Shown here: piece after piece, positions 40,314-48,423 of the stretch
How the letters are laid out: each line of letters starts with the position of its first letter
Numbering within the stretch: the first letter of the stretch is position 1
Source of the DNA: Paenibacillaceae bacterium
Lineage (GTDB): Bacteria > Bacillota > Bacilli > Paenibacillales > Paenibacillaceae
DNA length: 64,000 nt
Assembly: GCA_900766135.1 (NCBI GenBank)
Contig: CAAFUF010000046.1
Coordinates: forward strand, 1-64,000
Direction of reading: 5' to 3'
Position numbers and translations under genes: made by a program
The notes under the pieces: model-generated
The model's database searches: none
Told to the model about the DNA's origin: nothing
The model's input: the letters and a program-made list of their open reading frames with translations, nothing else

Positions 40314-43100
40314 TTAAAGCCTCTCTACAACCGTTATCGTTACCCTTAAACTTTCGATCTGCGCCTCATCCTCCGGACTAAAAATCCCGTCCGGCGCCTC
40401 CACGGCAAGCGTAAAAGTTCCTGCCGGATGATCGGGGCCGACGATCTTCCTGAATTCATAGCCCTGCCCAAGCCGAACAAAGCCTCCCCAATCTTCATTC
40501 GTACCCACGATATACATCCTGAAGTAAAGGTTTTCGTCCTGAATGTATTGACGACTGCCATCCATCATTTTCAAACTTAGGATGGATTCGTCATAAAGGT
40601 TCTTATAGAGCCTTATTGTATTAGCGGAAAGCTCGGGAGGCTGGCTCAGCTTCGTGCTCTTGGCCGGAATCGTTAAGGTAAAATCCTTTAATATCAAGCT
40701 CCAATCCGCCGGATCGTTCAGATTGTAAATCTCCAGCGAGAAGGTTTGCGTCCGTTCCGTGTATCCCTGGATCAAGGTTCCGTCCGGCTTGATATAGAGG
40801 AGAGGCACGATATCGATCCCGTTAAATTTGACCCCATACCCCGTGCCCTCCAGGATCGGAACTCCCGAATCCGGTCCGAATAGGTTCAGCTTATAGCCGC
40901 CGTTTCCATCCGGAAGCGCCTGCGGCTCATAATTCGCTGCCACCTGATCGGCCAAGTACTTCGCGTTGATCGTTTTCTTCGGCAAGGTATACGGGATCGG
41001 ATCGGTATCGGCATACTCCCCGCTGGATTCGCGAGTGAGCCGGTAGATCACCTGGATGTCGAGATCGGTTGCCGGAAATTCATCAAAAGTTCCGTCCTCG
41101 CGAATGACGTATTTTCCGTCCACAACGGATTGCAACTTCATGCGAACCCCCGGAACCGCGTAATCCGGAAAATTAATTTTGCGAGTCCCCGGCGCCGGGT
41201 TCTCCCAACCGAGCCCGGCTACGCATTTGGCGATCAGGGACAAATCCGCATCCGGACTGTCCGCCTTGCCGCTGATGGCGGCTCGAACACGCAAAAGGGC
41301 TTTGTCATCCGGACGGTTGACTTTAGTGACCTCATAATTCAGGGTAGTCATCACCCCCCAACAAGAAGGCGGGTTGATGGTTCCGTCCCCGGGAAAAATG
41401 TCGGGCGGATCGGCAATGGCGGATAGCAGCTTTACCGTAAAACCCGGAAATTCAGGAATCGGTATTTTTTTTACGTCCGCAGGGATTGTGATGATCGGTG
41501 GGTATCCTTTCACCGCATCCTGGGCGGTTACCCTCGGCCCTACCGTAATTTCAAAACGCCGCTCCGTCGATTGCGAGCCGTAGACCGCTTTCACCTTGAT
41601 CCCGGCTTTACCTGCGGCTACTGCGCTAAGCTTGCTGCCCTTTTCATCAACGGCCACAACTCCCGGCGCTTCCGAGACGTAGCTGAGCACCGCCCCGGAA
41701 GGCTTGACTGCGGGGACCGGAAAAGGCATCGTATCTCCCGTCTCCATCTCGAGGTCAGCCGGTTGCTCCAGCTCCAGCTTCGGCGGTTGGACCGGATCGC
41801 CGCCGTTTCCGGAGCCTCCTGAGCCCCCTCCGCTTCCTGGAGACGGAACCGATGGCACGTTTCTGCTGTTGCCTTGTCTCCATTTCCCGCCGATATTCGC
41901 ACGGATATTGTCCGCCAGCTCCCACTGCTCGGGCATCTGCTCAATGATGGCTTCATTTGCAAACACCTCGGCTCGGCGGATATTTCCTGTTCCGTAAATG
42001 CCGGCCCGGGCTCTCAGCTCGACCTTGTCCACGGACGTTTCCTTCGCCAGCCTCACTTTGGCCTCGTCGCTCCCCTGCGCAATCTCCAAAACGCCGATGG
42101 AACCTGACGTTAAGCTTATGTCGACCTTGGCTTTTTCCAGGCGGATAGCCGCAAAACGGCCGTTTAGGCTAATTTTCCGCCCCCCCTCCACAACCAGCTC
42201 TCCGTCTACTTGAACATGGTCCAGCGTCACTTCGCCATCTCCGATCGAAGCAGCCAACACCAGATCCCCTAACACCCTGATATTCCGCAACGTAACTCCC
42301 CCGGCCGTCACTTCGGCGGACGTTACGTTATGGATGGCTTTGCCCGGAGTCTCGCCGTAAACACCAGCTTCGCTATAAGTGCGGCTATCCGCGTGGCGCT
42401 CTAGCCAATCCAAGAGCCTTACGGAAATAACGGCCGCCTCCGCTCGCGTCAACGCCTGCCGGGGCTCAAACGCACCGTCCGGCTTCCCGGCGATCAAGCC
42501 TTCCTGAACCATGGCCATCACGTCGCCTGCCGCCCACTCGGCCAGCTTGTCCGCATCCGTAAAAGGGGTACCGCCGGACTTGTCGAGAGCTGTCGCCGAT
42601 TGATGGCGAAGGAGGCGTCCTAGCATCGCCGCGGCCTCCTGCCGGCTGATCTTCTCCCGGGGCCGGAATTTTCCATCCTTGCTCCCTTGCACGTATCCTT
42701 CCTTCAAGGCAATGGCTACATCACCGCTATACCATGCCGTCTTCGGCACGTCCGCAAAGCCGGAAACCGGCGTATCCGCGGTTTCGCCGCTGCCGTGTCG
42801 GGTCAATCCTACCATCCGATTCAACAGCGCGACCCACTCTGCCCTTGAGATCGCTTCTTCCGGCCGGAACCGTCCGTCTTGATAACCCGACAAGAGCTCT
42901 TTGGAGCGGAGCGATTCCACGGCGTCACGAGCCCAATGCGCTTCCATGTCCATAAATGAGGAGTCGGCTAGTCCTCCTTTGGCCGCCCCAGGCGTCCCCG
43001 CCGCCTGCACCGCCGGAGCCGAGACTCCGGGAAGGGCCAAGATGAGCAACGTCAACAGGCCGATCCGCAACCTTTGTCCGCAAATACCAAAAACACGCAT
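40314..43100 (-). CDS. SLH-domain surface protein with Big_2 domain
   Basis: The 928-residue protein has a signal peptide (to about residue 33, APAVQAA). Three S-layer-homology domains (about 50-95, 115-160, 178-225) anchor it to pyruvylated wall polymer. Residues 245-395 look like a short beta-solenoid (VTLRNIRVLGDLVLAASIGDGEVTLDHV and repeats). A Gly/Ser linker and a Big_2-type domain (about 438-530) come next. The C-terminal 390 residues are beta-rich and not recognised. It is probably cell-surface, of unknown role. The start follows GGGGGA. It is monocistronic with its own terminator. Confidence 0.88.
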   Translation of the reverse strand: MRVFGICGQRLRIGLLTLLILALPGVSAPAVQAAGTPGAAKGGLADSSFMDMEAHWARDAVESLRSKELLSGYQDGRFRPEEAISRAEWVALLNRMVGLTRHGSGETADTPVSGFADVPKTAWYSGDVAIALKEGYVQGSKDGKFRPREKISRQEAAAMLGRLLRHQSATALDKSGGTPFTDADKLAEWAAGDVMAMVQEGLIAGKPDGAFEPRQALTRAEAAVISVRLLDWLERHADSRTYSEAGVYGETPGKAIHNVTSAEVTAGGVTLRNIRVLGDLVLAASIGDGEVTLDHVQVDGELVVEGGRKISLNGRFAAIRLEKAKVDISLTSGSIGVLEIAQGSDEAKVRLAKETSVDKVELRARAGIYGTGNIRRAEVFANEAIIEQMPEQWELADNIRANIGGKWRQGNSRNVPSVPSPGSGGGSGGSGNGGDPVQPPKLELEQPADLEMETGDTMPFPVPAVKPSGAVLSYVSEAPGVVAVDEKGSKLSAVAAGKAGIKVKAVYGSQSTERRFEITVGPRVTAQDAVKGYPPIITIPADVKKIPIPEFPGFTVKLLSAIADPPDIFPGDGTINPPSCWGVMTTLNYEVTKVNRPDDKALLRVRAAISGKADSPDADLSLIAKCVAGLGWENPAPGTRKINFPDYAVPGVRMKLQSVVDGKYVIREDGTFDEFPATDLDIQVIYRLTRESSGEYADTDPIPYTLPKKTINAKYLADQVAANYEPQALPDGNGGYKLNLFGPDSGVPILEGTGYGVKFNGIDIVPLLYIKPDGTLIQGYTERTQTFSLEIYNLNDPADWSLILKDFTLTIPAKSTKLSQPPELSANTIRLYKNLYDESILSLKMMDGSRQYIQDENLYFRMYIVGTNEDWGGFVRLGQGYEFRKIVGPDHPAGTFTLAVEAPDGIFSPEDEAQIESLRVTITVVERL

Positions 43101-43353
43101 TACATATCCCCCAAATAGTCCGTTTTTCGAAATGTGCCCCCAATCGGACTCATTCTAACACGGAATTTGAACGGATCCGTCTCGTTGTTGTATCAAATAA
43201 GTCTCGCCGTCCCACCGTTATTCGAATGAAAAGCATCCGAGCGCGCGACGGGGCAAATTTTCCAGACAGGCGATTTTCCTTCCAACTTTTCGGTGATACT
43301 ATTATAAACATAGAGAGCTTTACGGATAGGCTCGCAAGGAGGAACCCGAGTAC

Positions 43354-44307
43354 ATGGTATTTACGATCGTAATTTTGGTTTTGCTGCTGGCCGTGCTGGT
43401 ATTCGTAAGCGGCTTGCCGCGTTTTGCGGTTCGCCAGATTACCCAGATGCGGCTGCAAACCAATGAGAGCATTTACGAATATTTGGAGCGAACCGGCGTC
43501 TATACCCGCGATCAATTCGAACGGCTGCCCAAACGACCGGTCGAAGTGATGTCCCGGGATGGACTGAAGCTGAACGGGTACGTGCTGGAGCTGTTTCCCG
43601 AAAGCCACCGATGGATGATCATCGTTCACGGCTATACGGTTTCGTTGCACGCCTCCACGCAATATATCGACATGTTCCAAAAGACGGGGTTTAACATTCT
43701 GCTGGTAGATCAGCGCAGGCATGGCGGGAGTGAAGGAAGCTACACAACCTATGGGTTTCAGGAAAAATACGATGTTCAAACGTGGGTCCACTGGATACTG
43801 GAGAATTACGGGGAAGGTAGTGTGATCGGCTTGCATGGCCAATCTCTAGGGGGCGGTACGGTGCTGGAGTATCTCTCCATCGCCCATTCGAATGTGAGAT
43901 TCGTGATCGCCGATTGCCCCTACTCGGACTTGACGGAGCTCATGCGCCACCAGATTTCCAAGCTGAACAAACTGCCGGCCAAACCGCTCTTGCCTCTGGT
44001 CGACAAAATGTTGCAGCGCAAAGCAGGCTTCCGACTGGACCAGGTCAGCCCGATCAAGGCCGTCGAAAACAGCACGCTGCCGGTCTTGTTCATCCACGGC
44101 ACAGAAGACAATTACGTACCGACGTATATGAGCCGGGAGATGTACCGTCAGAAGCCCGAACCCAAGGAAATCCTGCTCGTGGAAGGCGCGGTCCACGCCA
44201 ATGCCTACGGCATCAACCCCAAACGGTATGCCGAAGAGGTTCAGAACTTCATCGAGAAAGCGCTGGGCTCGGAGGAACCGGCGGCCGCTTATTTGCCGAG
44301 CATCTGA
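43354..44307 (+). CDS. Membrane-anchored alpha/beta hydrolase (YqkD-like)
   Basis: The 317-residue protein has an N-terminal anchor (residues 2-20) and a hydrolase domain with HGYTVSLHAS as oxyanion region, nucleophile Ser in GQSLGGG, Asp in HGTEDNY and His in GAVHANAY. It resembles B. subtilis YqkD. The substrate is unknown. The start follows AAGGAGG. Its 3' end overlaps the convergent Spo0E-like gene by 19 bp, so transcripts are antisense to each other there. Confidence 0.88.
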   Translation: MVFTIVILVLLLAVLVFVSGLPRFAVRQITQMRLQTNESIYEYLERTGVYTRDQFERLPKRPVEVMSRDGLKLNGYVLELFPESHRWMIIVHGYTVSLHASTQYIDMFQKTGFNILLVDQRRHGGSEGSYTTYGFQEKYDVQTWVHWILENYGEGSVIGLHGQSLGGGTVLEYLSIAHSNVRFVIADCPYSDLTELMRHQISKLNKLPAKPLLPLVDKMLQRKAGFRLDQVSPIKAVENSTLPVLFIHGTEDNYVPTYMSREMYRQKPEPKEILLVEGAVHANAYGINPKRYAEEVQNFIEKALGSEEPAAAYLPSI

Positions 44308-44489
44308 CTTTGGGCCATGACGATATATTGATCCAGGCGTTGGCTCAATTCCAGAATCGTGCCGCTGCTGAAGTTATCTTGGGTAGCGGCATTCATCAAT
44401 TCCAGACGCAGGTGCTCGATGGTCGCCTTCAGGTCGTTGCTGATTTTGTTATTGGTACGGCTTGCGCTTCGGAGAGTTTGAGGTACCAT
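44289..44489 (-). CDS. Spo0E-like aspartyl-phosphate phosphatase
   Basis: The 66-residue helical protein carries the Spo0E-family motif ELSQRLDQYI (SQRLD at 49-53), preceded by a first helix with IEHLRLELM. Members dephosphorylate Spo0A-P and so delay sporulation. The start at 44489 follows AAAGGTG. It lies tail to tail with the YqkD-like hydrolase and overlaps its last 19 bases. The family call is firm on the motif; the in vivo target is assumed from the family. Confidence 0.85.
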   Translation of the reverse strand: MVPQTLRSASRTNNKISNDLKATIEHLRLELMNAATQDNFSSGTILELSQRLDQYIVMAQSQMLGK

Positions 44490-44709
44490 AAAAATCACCT
44501 TTTCATTAATCTTGTCCCTATTTTACCTCATGATGCCAAAAAACATATTTTGCAAATTTGATAAAATATAGCACTCGGTGTCGGACTTTGTAAGAAAAAA
44601 CAATTCCCTATCCGACAGGATGCTATCCCTCGACATAAAACTTCTTTATAATAGATTTATCGCTGTCGGCGGCCTAGGCCAGCCCGCAGCTTCAAGGAGG
44701 GAAAAACGC

Positions 44710-45189
44710 ATGTTTCAAGCCAGCGAATATAGCGGCTCCCGCGCAGAACGGCAGAACGCCGTCTTGTCGCAGCTTCAGGCGCTAATTTACGAGGAGAGCA
44801 GCCAGATAGCCAATTTGGCCAACGCAGCCGCGCTGCTGAACTTTTTCTTAGATGATATCAATTGGGTCGGCTTTTATTTGTACGACGGCCGGGAGCTGGT
44901 GCTCGGGCCGTTCCAGGGCCTTCCGGCCTGCATCCGGATCCCGCTCGGCAAAGGCGTGTGCGGCACCAGTGCGGAACGCCGCGAAACGCTGCGGATCGAG
45001 GATGTTCACGCCTTTCCGGGCCACATTGCCTGCGATGCGGCGTCCAACAGCGAGATTGTGGTCCCCCTCGTTAAGGAGGATCGCCTCATTGGCGTGCTCG
45101 ACATCGACAGTCCGCTGAAGGGCCGGTTTGATGCCGAAGATCAGGCGTTCCTGGAGCAATTTGTGGCTACGCTCGTCAAGCAGTTGTAA
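44710..45189 (+). CDS. Free methionine-(R)-sulfoxide reductase (GAF domain)
   Basis: The 159-residue GAF protein reduces free methionine-R-sulfoxide. The three redox cysteines Cys74, Cys84 and Cys108 (LPACIRIPLGKGVCGTSA and HIACDAASNSEIVVPL) have the spacing of E. coli fRMsr (84, 94, 118). The conserved INWVGFYL and GVLDIDSP motifs are present. The start follows AAGGAGGG; longer in-frame starts run into the upstream control region. It joins the other redox-repair genes of the window. The gap after it holds repeat island 5 and a terminator. Confidence 0.95.
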   Translation: MFQASEYSGSRAERQNAVLSQLQALIYEESSQIANLANAAALLNFFLDDINWVGFYLYDGRELVLGPFQGLPACIRIPLGKGVCGTSAERRETLRIEDVHAFPGHIACDAASNSEIVVPLVKEDRLIGVLDIDSPLKGRFDAEDQAFLEQFVATLVKQL

Positions 45190-45275
45190 ATGACCGCCGC
45201 TTAATGAAGATCCCTAACGGGTGTACTTTTACGGAATCGATGACGGTCGCTTCATACTCAGATGGCGGCAATACC

Positions 45276-45454
45276 TGCAATAGTGCAGTTTTTTATGACG
45301 AAATGGTAGAAAAGCGGGGAATTGATGCAAAAGTGCAGTTTTTTACGTTCGTATCGCCGCATTTCGGCAAATGAGCATAAAATACCTGCACTTTTGCAGT
45401 TTTTTCGACTGCATTGAGCTTACAGCCGCAAAAAGATGTAATTTTGCAGTTTTT
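45276..45454. repeat. Intergenic island 5 (four TGCA...TGCAGTTTTTT words)
   Basis: Four 18-19 bp words (45276-45294, 45326-45344, 45387-45405, 45437-45454) are TGCAATAGTGCAG, TGCAAAAGTGCAG, TGCACTTTTGCAG and TGTAATTTTGCAG, each followed by five or six T. Starts are spaced 50, 61 and 50 bp. Some form tiny CTGCA/TGCAG hairpins before the T run. No gene is seen in 45190-45587. Confidence 0.75.
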
Positions 45455-45498
45455 CCCCGACAACCCAGTTGCCCCCCGAGTTGTATAGGATAAGACAA

Positions 45499-45540
45499 AG
45501 CGCGAGCATAAGGGGCGGGACTGCCCTTTATGCTCGCGCT
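45499..45540. terminator. Terminator between the fRMsr gene and the MutS2-like gene
   Basis: A 13-bp perfect stem (AGCGCGAGCATAA with TTATGCTCGCGCT) has an inner GGGGC/GCCC extension and T-rich flanks on both strands, serving both convergent genes. Confidence 0.8.
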
Positions 45541-45587
45541 CTTTTATCGTGCCATCGCCAACCCCCCCGGCTAATTTTCGCCCGGGA

Positions 45588-47624
45588 TTAGTCTTCTCCC
45601 GGCTTTGTAATGATGACCATGCCCTCCACATGCCGCTTGCTCATCAGCTTGCGCTTTTTCCGGTTTTCCTTCGAGTCGAACACGATATCCAGATCATAGT
45701 CCTCCGGATATAGCGACTCGCTCTTAAGATAAGGCTTTAACCGTTTATGATTGATCTTGATTTTCTGCTTCTGGACCTGAACCAACGCTATTCCCCGTAA
45801 GTCCGGCGGTTCGACGACGATGCCGATTTTCCCTAGGGAGGTCACGAGGACGGCATCGCCAACTTCAAACTTGCGCGAGGTTTGGGCGGCCGCCTGGTCT
45901 GCTTCATCAGCGGCTCCACCGGCTTCCATTCCGGCGCCAGCCGGCCCTTTAGGCTGCGCTGCTTCCGTTGCTCCCGCCCTCTTCCCGACTTCCGTGTCCC
46001 GGCTGCTCCGGAGCACGGAAGTCGCGGGCGCCGAGGCTTGCTTCGCCGGTACGATCTCGTCCCACCGCATGCCTCCGCTTCCGGTACCATCGGCGGACTG
46101 CTGGCGGCTAACGATGTGCTGCGAGCGTTCGATGATCCCGCCGGACATCCCTAGCTTGCGGGCGATTTCGATCGCATAACTTCGGCCGGACTGCCCGATG
46201 GTCAACCGGTACAACGGACGCAACGTCTCGGCATCGAATTCCATCCTCGCGTTCTCGAAGCCTTCCGCCCGTGAAGCGAACGTCTTGAGTTCGTTGAAAT
46301 GAGTCGTGACCATCACCGTAGATCCTTTCCGGGCAAACTCCTCCAGGATCGCGATCGACAAGGCGATCCCTTCGCCCGGGTCGGTGCCCGCAGCCAGCTC
46401 ATCGATCAGCACGAGGGTGGATGGCCCTGCTTCCTGCAGGATTTGCACCAGTGCGCCGATCTGGGCCGAAAATGTGCTAAGCGACTGCTCCAGATTCTGC
46501 CCGTCCCCGATGACGGCGCGGATGCCCTGGTATACCGCAAAACGGCTGTCCGGCGAGACCGGCACCAGCAGGCCCGATTGCACCATCAGGGACAGCAAGC
46601 CAAACGTCTTCAGCACGACGGTCTTTCCGCCGGTATTGGGGCCGGTGATAATCAGCGTCCGGTACTCCTTGCCAATCGCCATATCCAGCGGCACCATCGT
46701 TTGCAGCAGCTTCGGATGCTTGGCCCCGCGGATCACCGTGTCTCCGGCCTCGCTAAGCTGCACCGGAGCCCCGCCGATCGCCGCAGCGTATTTGGCTTTG
46801 GCGAAAATAAAGTCGTACGTCCCCGTAATCTCGATATTCCGAACGAGGTCGGCCGCTTCCCGTTCGACCAACCCGGCGAGATAACCCAGGATTTTCGCTT
46901 CCTCCCGGGCCTCTTCGCCCTGAAGCAGCTCCAGCTCGCCCTGCAGCGCAGCAACCTCCTGCGGTTCGATGAACACCGTCTGGCCGCTGGTCGACTGGTC
47001 CAGCATGCGCCCGTTTACTTGCTTGTAGTAGTCTTTTTTGACCGGAATCACGTATCTGCCGCCGCGCACGCTCACAATGTTCTCCTGCAGAATGGAGGCA
47101 TGCCGTGCCATGACGGACTGGATGCGCTTCTGGATCCGCTCTTTGACGACGGCGATTTTTTTGCGCGTCTTCTCCAGCTCCCGGCTCGCGTCATCCGCAA
47201 TGACCCCGAACCGGATGCAGCGGAGAATCTCCTGCTGCAACGCAGGCAGATCCTGCAAATCGGTCGCATAGATGCCGATCCTCCAGGCCAGTTCGCCTTT
47301 TGAGGCCATATATTTCTTCAATTGCCCGCAGCTATGCAGGAATGTCTGCACCGCCATCAAGTCCTGCTCGGTGAACAGGTAACCCGTGCCCAGCAAGGAA
47401 ACGACCAGCTCGATCCCCTCCAGCGAGGGCAGCGGTACACTCGCCCCCTTCCCATACAGGGCCCGCGCCTCCGCCGTTTCGGCAATTGCCCGCTCGATCA
47501 CCCGTTTTTCCACCATCGGCGCAAGCTCTTCGATTCTTTGGCGGCCGGCGTAGGATACCGCGTATCCCAGCAAATCCTGTTTAATGCTTTCATATTCCAA
47601 CGTACTTAGCGAAAATGTATTCAA
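45588..47624 (-). CDS. MutS2-family ATPase lacking the Smr domain
   Basis: The 678-residue protein aligns in pattern with MutS2: N-terminal helical core and clamp, then the ABC-type ATPase with GPNTGGKT, LVLIDELAAGTDPGEG and VTTHFNELKTFA. A KOW/SH3-like segment (about 590-640; FEVGDAVLVTSLGKIGIVV) follows. It ends with YPEDYDLDIVFDSKENRKKRKL instead of the nuclease-like Smr domain, so it is about 100 residues shorter than B. subtilis MutS2. A low-complexity linker lies at 530-585. MutS2 is known to act on collided ribosomes and on recombination intermediates; whether this paralogue shares either role is unknown. Start TTG has an ideal AAGGAGG. A leader with two terminators precedes it. Confidence 0.88.
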   Translation of the reverse strand: MNTFSLSTLEYESIKQDLLGYAVSYAGRQRIEELAPMVEKRVIERAIAETAEARALYGKGASVPLPSLEGIELVVSLLGTGYLFTEQDLMAVQTFLHSCGQLKKYMASKGELAWRIGIYATDLQDLPALQQEILRCIRFGVIADDASRELEKTRKKIAVVKERIQKRIQSVMARHASILQENIVSVRGGRYVIPVKKDYYKQVNGRMLDQSTSGQTVFIEPQEVAALQGELELLQGEEAREEAKILGYLAGLVEREAADLVRNIEITGTYDFIFAKAKYAAAIGGAPVQLSEAGDTVIRGAKHPKLLQTMVPLDMAIGKEYRTLIITGPNTGGKTVVLKTFGLLSLMVQSGLLVPVSPDSRFAVYQGIRAVIGDGQNLEQSLSTFSAQIGALVQILQEAGPSTLVLIDELAAGTDPGEGIALSIAILEEFARKGSTVMVTTHFNELKTFASRAEGFENARMEFDAETLRPLYRLTIGQSGRSYAIEIARKLGMSGGIIERSQHIVSRQQSADGTGSGGMRWDEIVPAKQASAPATSVLRSSRDTEVGKRAGATEAAQPKGPAGAGMEAGGAADEADQAAAQTSRKFEVGDAVLVTSLGKIGIVVEPPDLRGIALVQVQKQKIKINHKRLKPYLKSESLYPEDYDLDIVFDSKENRKKRKLMSKRHVEGMVIITKPGED

Positions 47625-47674
47625 GGTGAAACCTCCTTCATGGGGTTGTTATTCCTTCTTTCCGGCATAAAAAA

Positions 47675-47706
47675 GGCAAAGGACAGCACGTATGCCATCC
47701 TTTGCC
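47675..47706 (-). terminator. Leader terminator T2 before the MutS2-like gene
   Basis: GGCAAAGGA pairs with TCCTTTGCC (47698-47706 and 47675-47683) and is followed on the minus strand by TTTTTT. It stands 50 bases before the TTG start, so it must be read through for expression. Its loop repeats the CGTGCTG of T1. Confidence 0.85.
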
Positions 47707-47743
47707 TACACTTCTCCCGCTGATACCGGTCAAAAAATCAAAA

Positions 47744-47769
47744 AAGCCGTGCTGAAAACAGCACGGCTT
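47744..47769 (-). terminator. Leader terminator T1 before the MutS2-like gene
   Basis: AAGCCGTGCTG and CAGCACGGCTT form an 11-bp perfect stem with a TTTT loop (minus strand), followed by TTTTTTG and ATTTTTT. It is a textbook intrinsic terminator. Confidence 0.9.
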
Positions 47770-47823
47770 CATCATGATCATGATGACGGCAGCTGGAAAG
47801 AAGCTGCAAGATGTTCCGCGTGT

Positions 47824-47942
47824 GTTCTTAACTAATTCATAGACCGAAACAAGCGTACGGGAAAATACGGGCTCGCCCAGACCTCAAGCGGCACGTTCCT
47901 GTACCCTGTGTAACCGTCTGTATGAAATTGCTAGTTAAGAAC
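47824..47942 (-). ncRNA. Structured leader RNA with 11-bp closing stem
   Basis: GTTCTTAACTA (47932-47942, minus) is exactly complementary to 47824-47834. Inside, TTCATA-GAC and GTC-TATGAA extend the stem, and a GGGC-GA-GCCC hairpin with CCCGTA repeats fills the centre. The 5' arm is the last four codons of the leader peptide, so a ribosome there would block closing. An independent small RNA ending at T1 is an alternative. Confidence 0.6.
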
Positions 47943-47954
47943 CTTCACCGACAT
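47931..47954 (-). CDS. Leader peptide MSVKVLN upstream of the MutS2-like gene
   Basis: The seven-codon frame ATG-TCG-GTG-AAG-GTT-CTT-AAC-TAG has GAGGAG eight bases upstream, as good as any real gene here. The ribosome binding site lies in a small palindrome (CCTCT-AA-AGAGG, 47965-47976). The frame's end forms the 5' arm of the leader stem. It fits a regulatory upstream ORF sensed by ribosome stalling, as in erm-type or bmrCD-type attenuators. No homologous leader peptide is recognised. Confidence 0.6.
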   Translation of the reverse strand: MSVKVLN

Positions 47955-47978
47955 CAATATCTCTCCTCTTTAGAGGTT

Positions 47979-48147
47979 GTTCAAAAAGTCATCTTTCGAT
48001 CACGAAGCAAGACAAGAAGTCATCTCGACATCGAATCTTGAATTCACCCAGGCCTTCCGCCCACTCTCGTAGCTTCCAGCTACGCTCCGCTACTCAGTCC
48101 CTGGCTTCATTCAACCTTCTCGGTGCTCCAAACCTAACTTTTTGAAC
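47979..48147. mobile_element. MITE-like element, 169 bp, with 11-bp terminal inverted repeats
   Basis: GTTCAAAAAGT (47979-47989) and ACTTTTTGAAC (48137-48147) are perfect inverted ends of a non-coding unit with internal imperfect symmetry (CGTAGC-TTCCA-GCTACG near 48068-48084). No transposase is encoded. It sits in the 5' leader between promoter and leader peptide of the MutS2-like gene. Confidence 0.6.
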
Positions 48148-48159
48148 TTTCATCGAAAT

Positions 48160-48190
48160 GGTTGTTCAAAAAGTCATCTTTCGATCACGA
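48160..48190. repeat. Partial second copy of the MITE end
   Basis: These 31 bp are identical to 47975-48005 in the same orientation, beginning four bases outside the terminal repeat. The copy then diverges. It suggests a truncated element or duplication during insertion. Confidence 0.75.
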
Positions 48191-48220
48191 TAAGATGATC
48201 CTGAAAGAAGGAATACCTTT

Positions 48221-48250
48221 AATTTACCAAAAAGGCGCGTTATTCGTCAA
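48221..48250 (-). promoter_or_regulatory. Candidate sigma-A promoter of the MutS2-like leader
   Basis: On the minus strand TTGACG (48245-48250) and TAAATT (48221-48226) are 18 bp apart. It would give a leader of about 590 nt that contains the MITE, leader peptide and both terminators. Confidence 0.5.
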
Positions 48251-48423
48251 GAATCCGGGTTTCGGCTCAGTTCATTCGTTTTTGGGTGGAATATCTTGCT
48301 AATTGAGTGAATTGATTAATTTTATTCTTGCGATCATTTCATGTATTATATATGGGGCGTTAAAATTGTTAACTCGGCATTAAATTCAACTAAAGGAGCT
48401 TTTGCGGAAAGGAAGGAAACGAA

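Noticed and set aside
46299..47303. Plus-strand 334-codon frame opposite the MutS2-like gene
   Set aside because: Shadow of a gene with clear Walker motifs; no start site or family pattern.
47824..47942. 6S RNA or a T-box
   Set aside because: The closed-stem shape recalls 6S RNA, but its conserved bubble could not be recognised; the T-box sequence AGGGTGGNACCGCG is absent. The leader-peptide reading explains more of the sequence.
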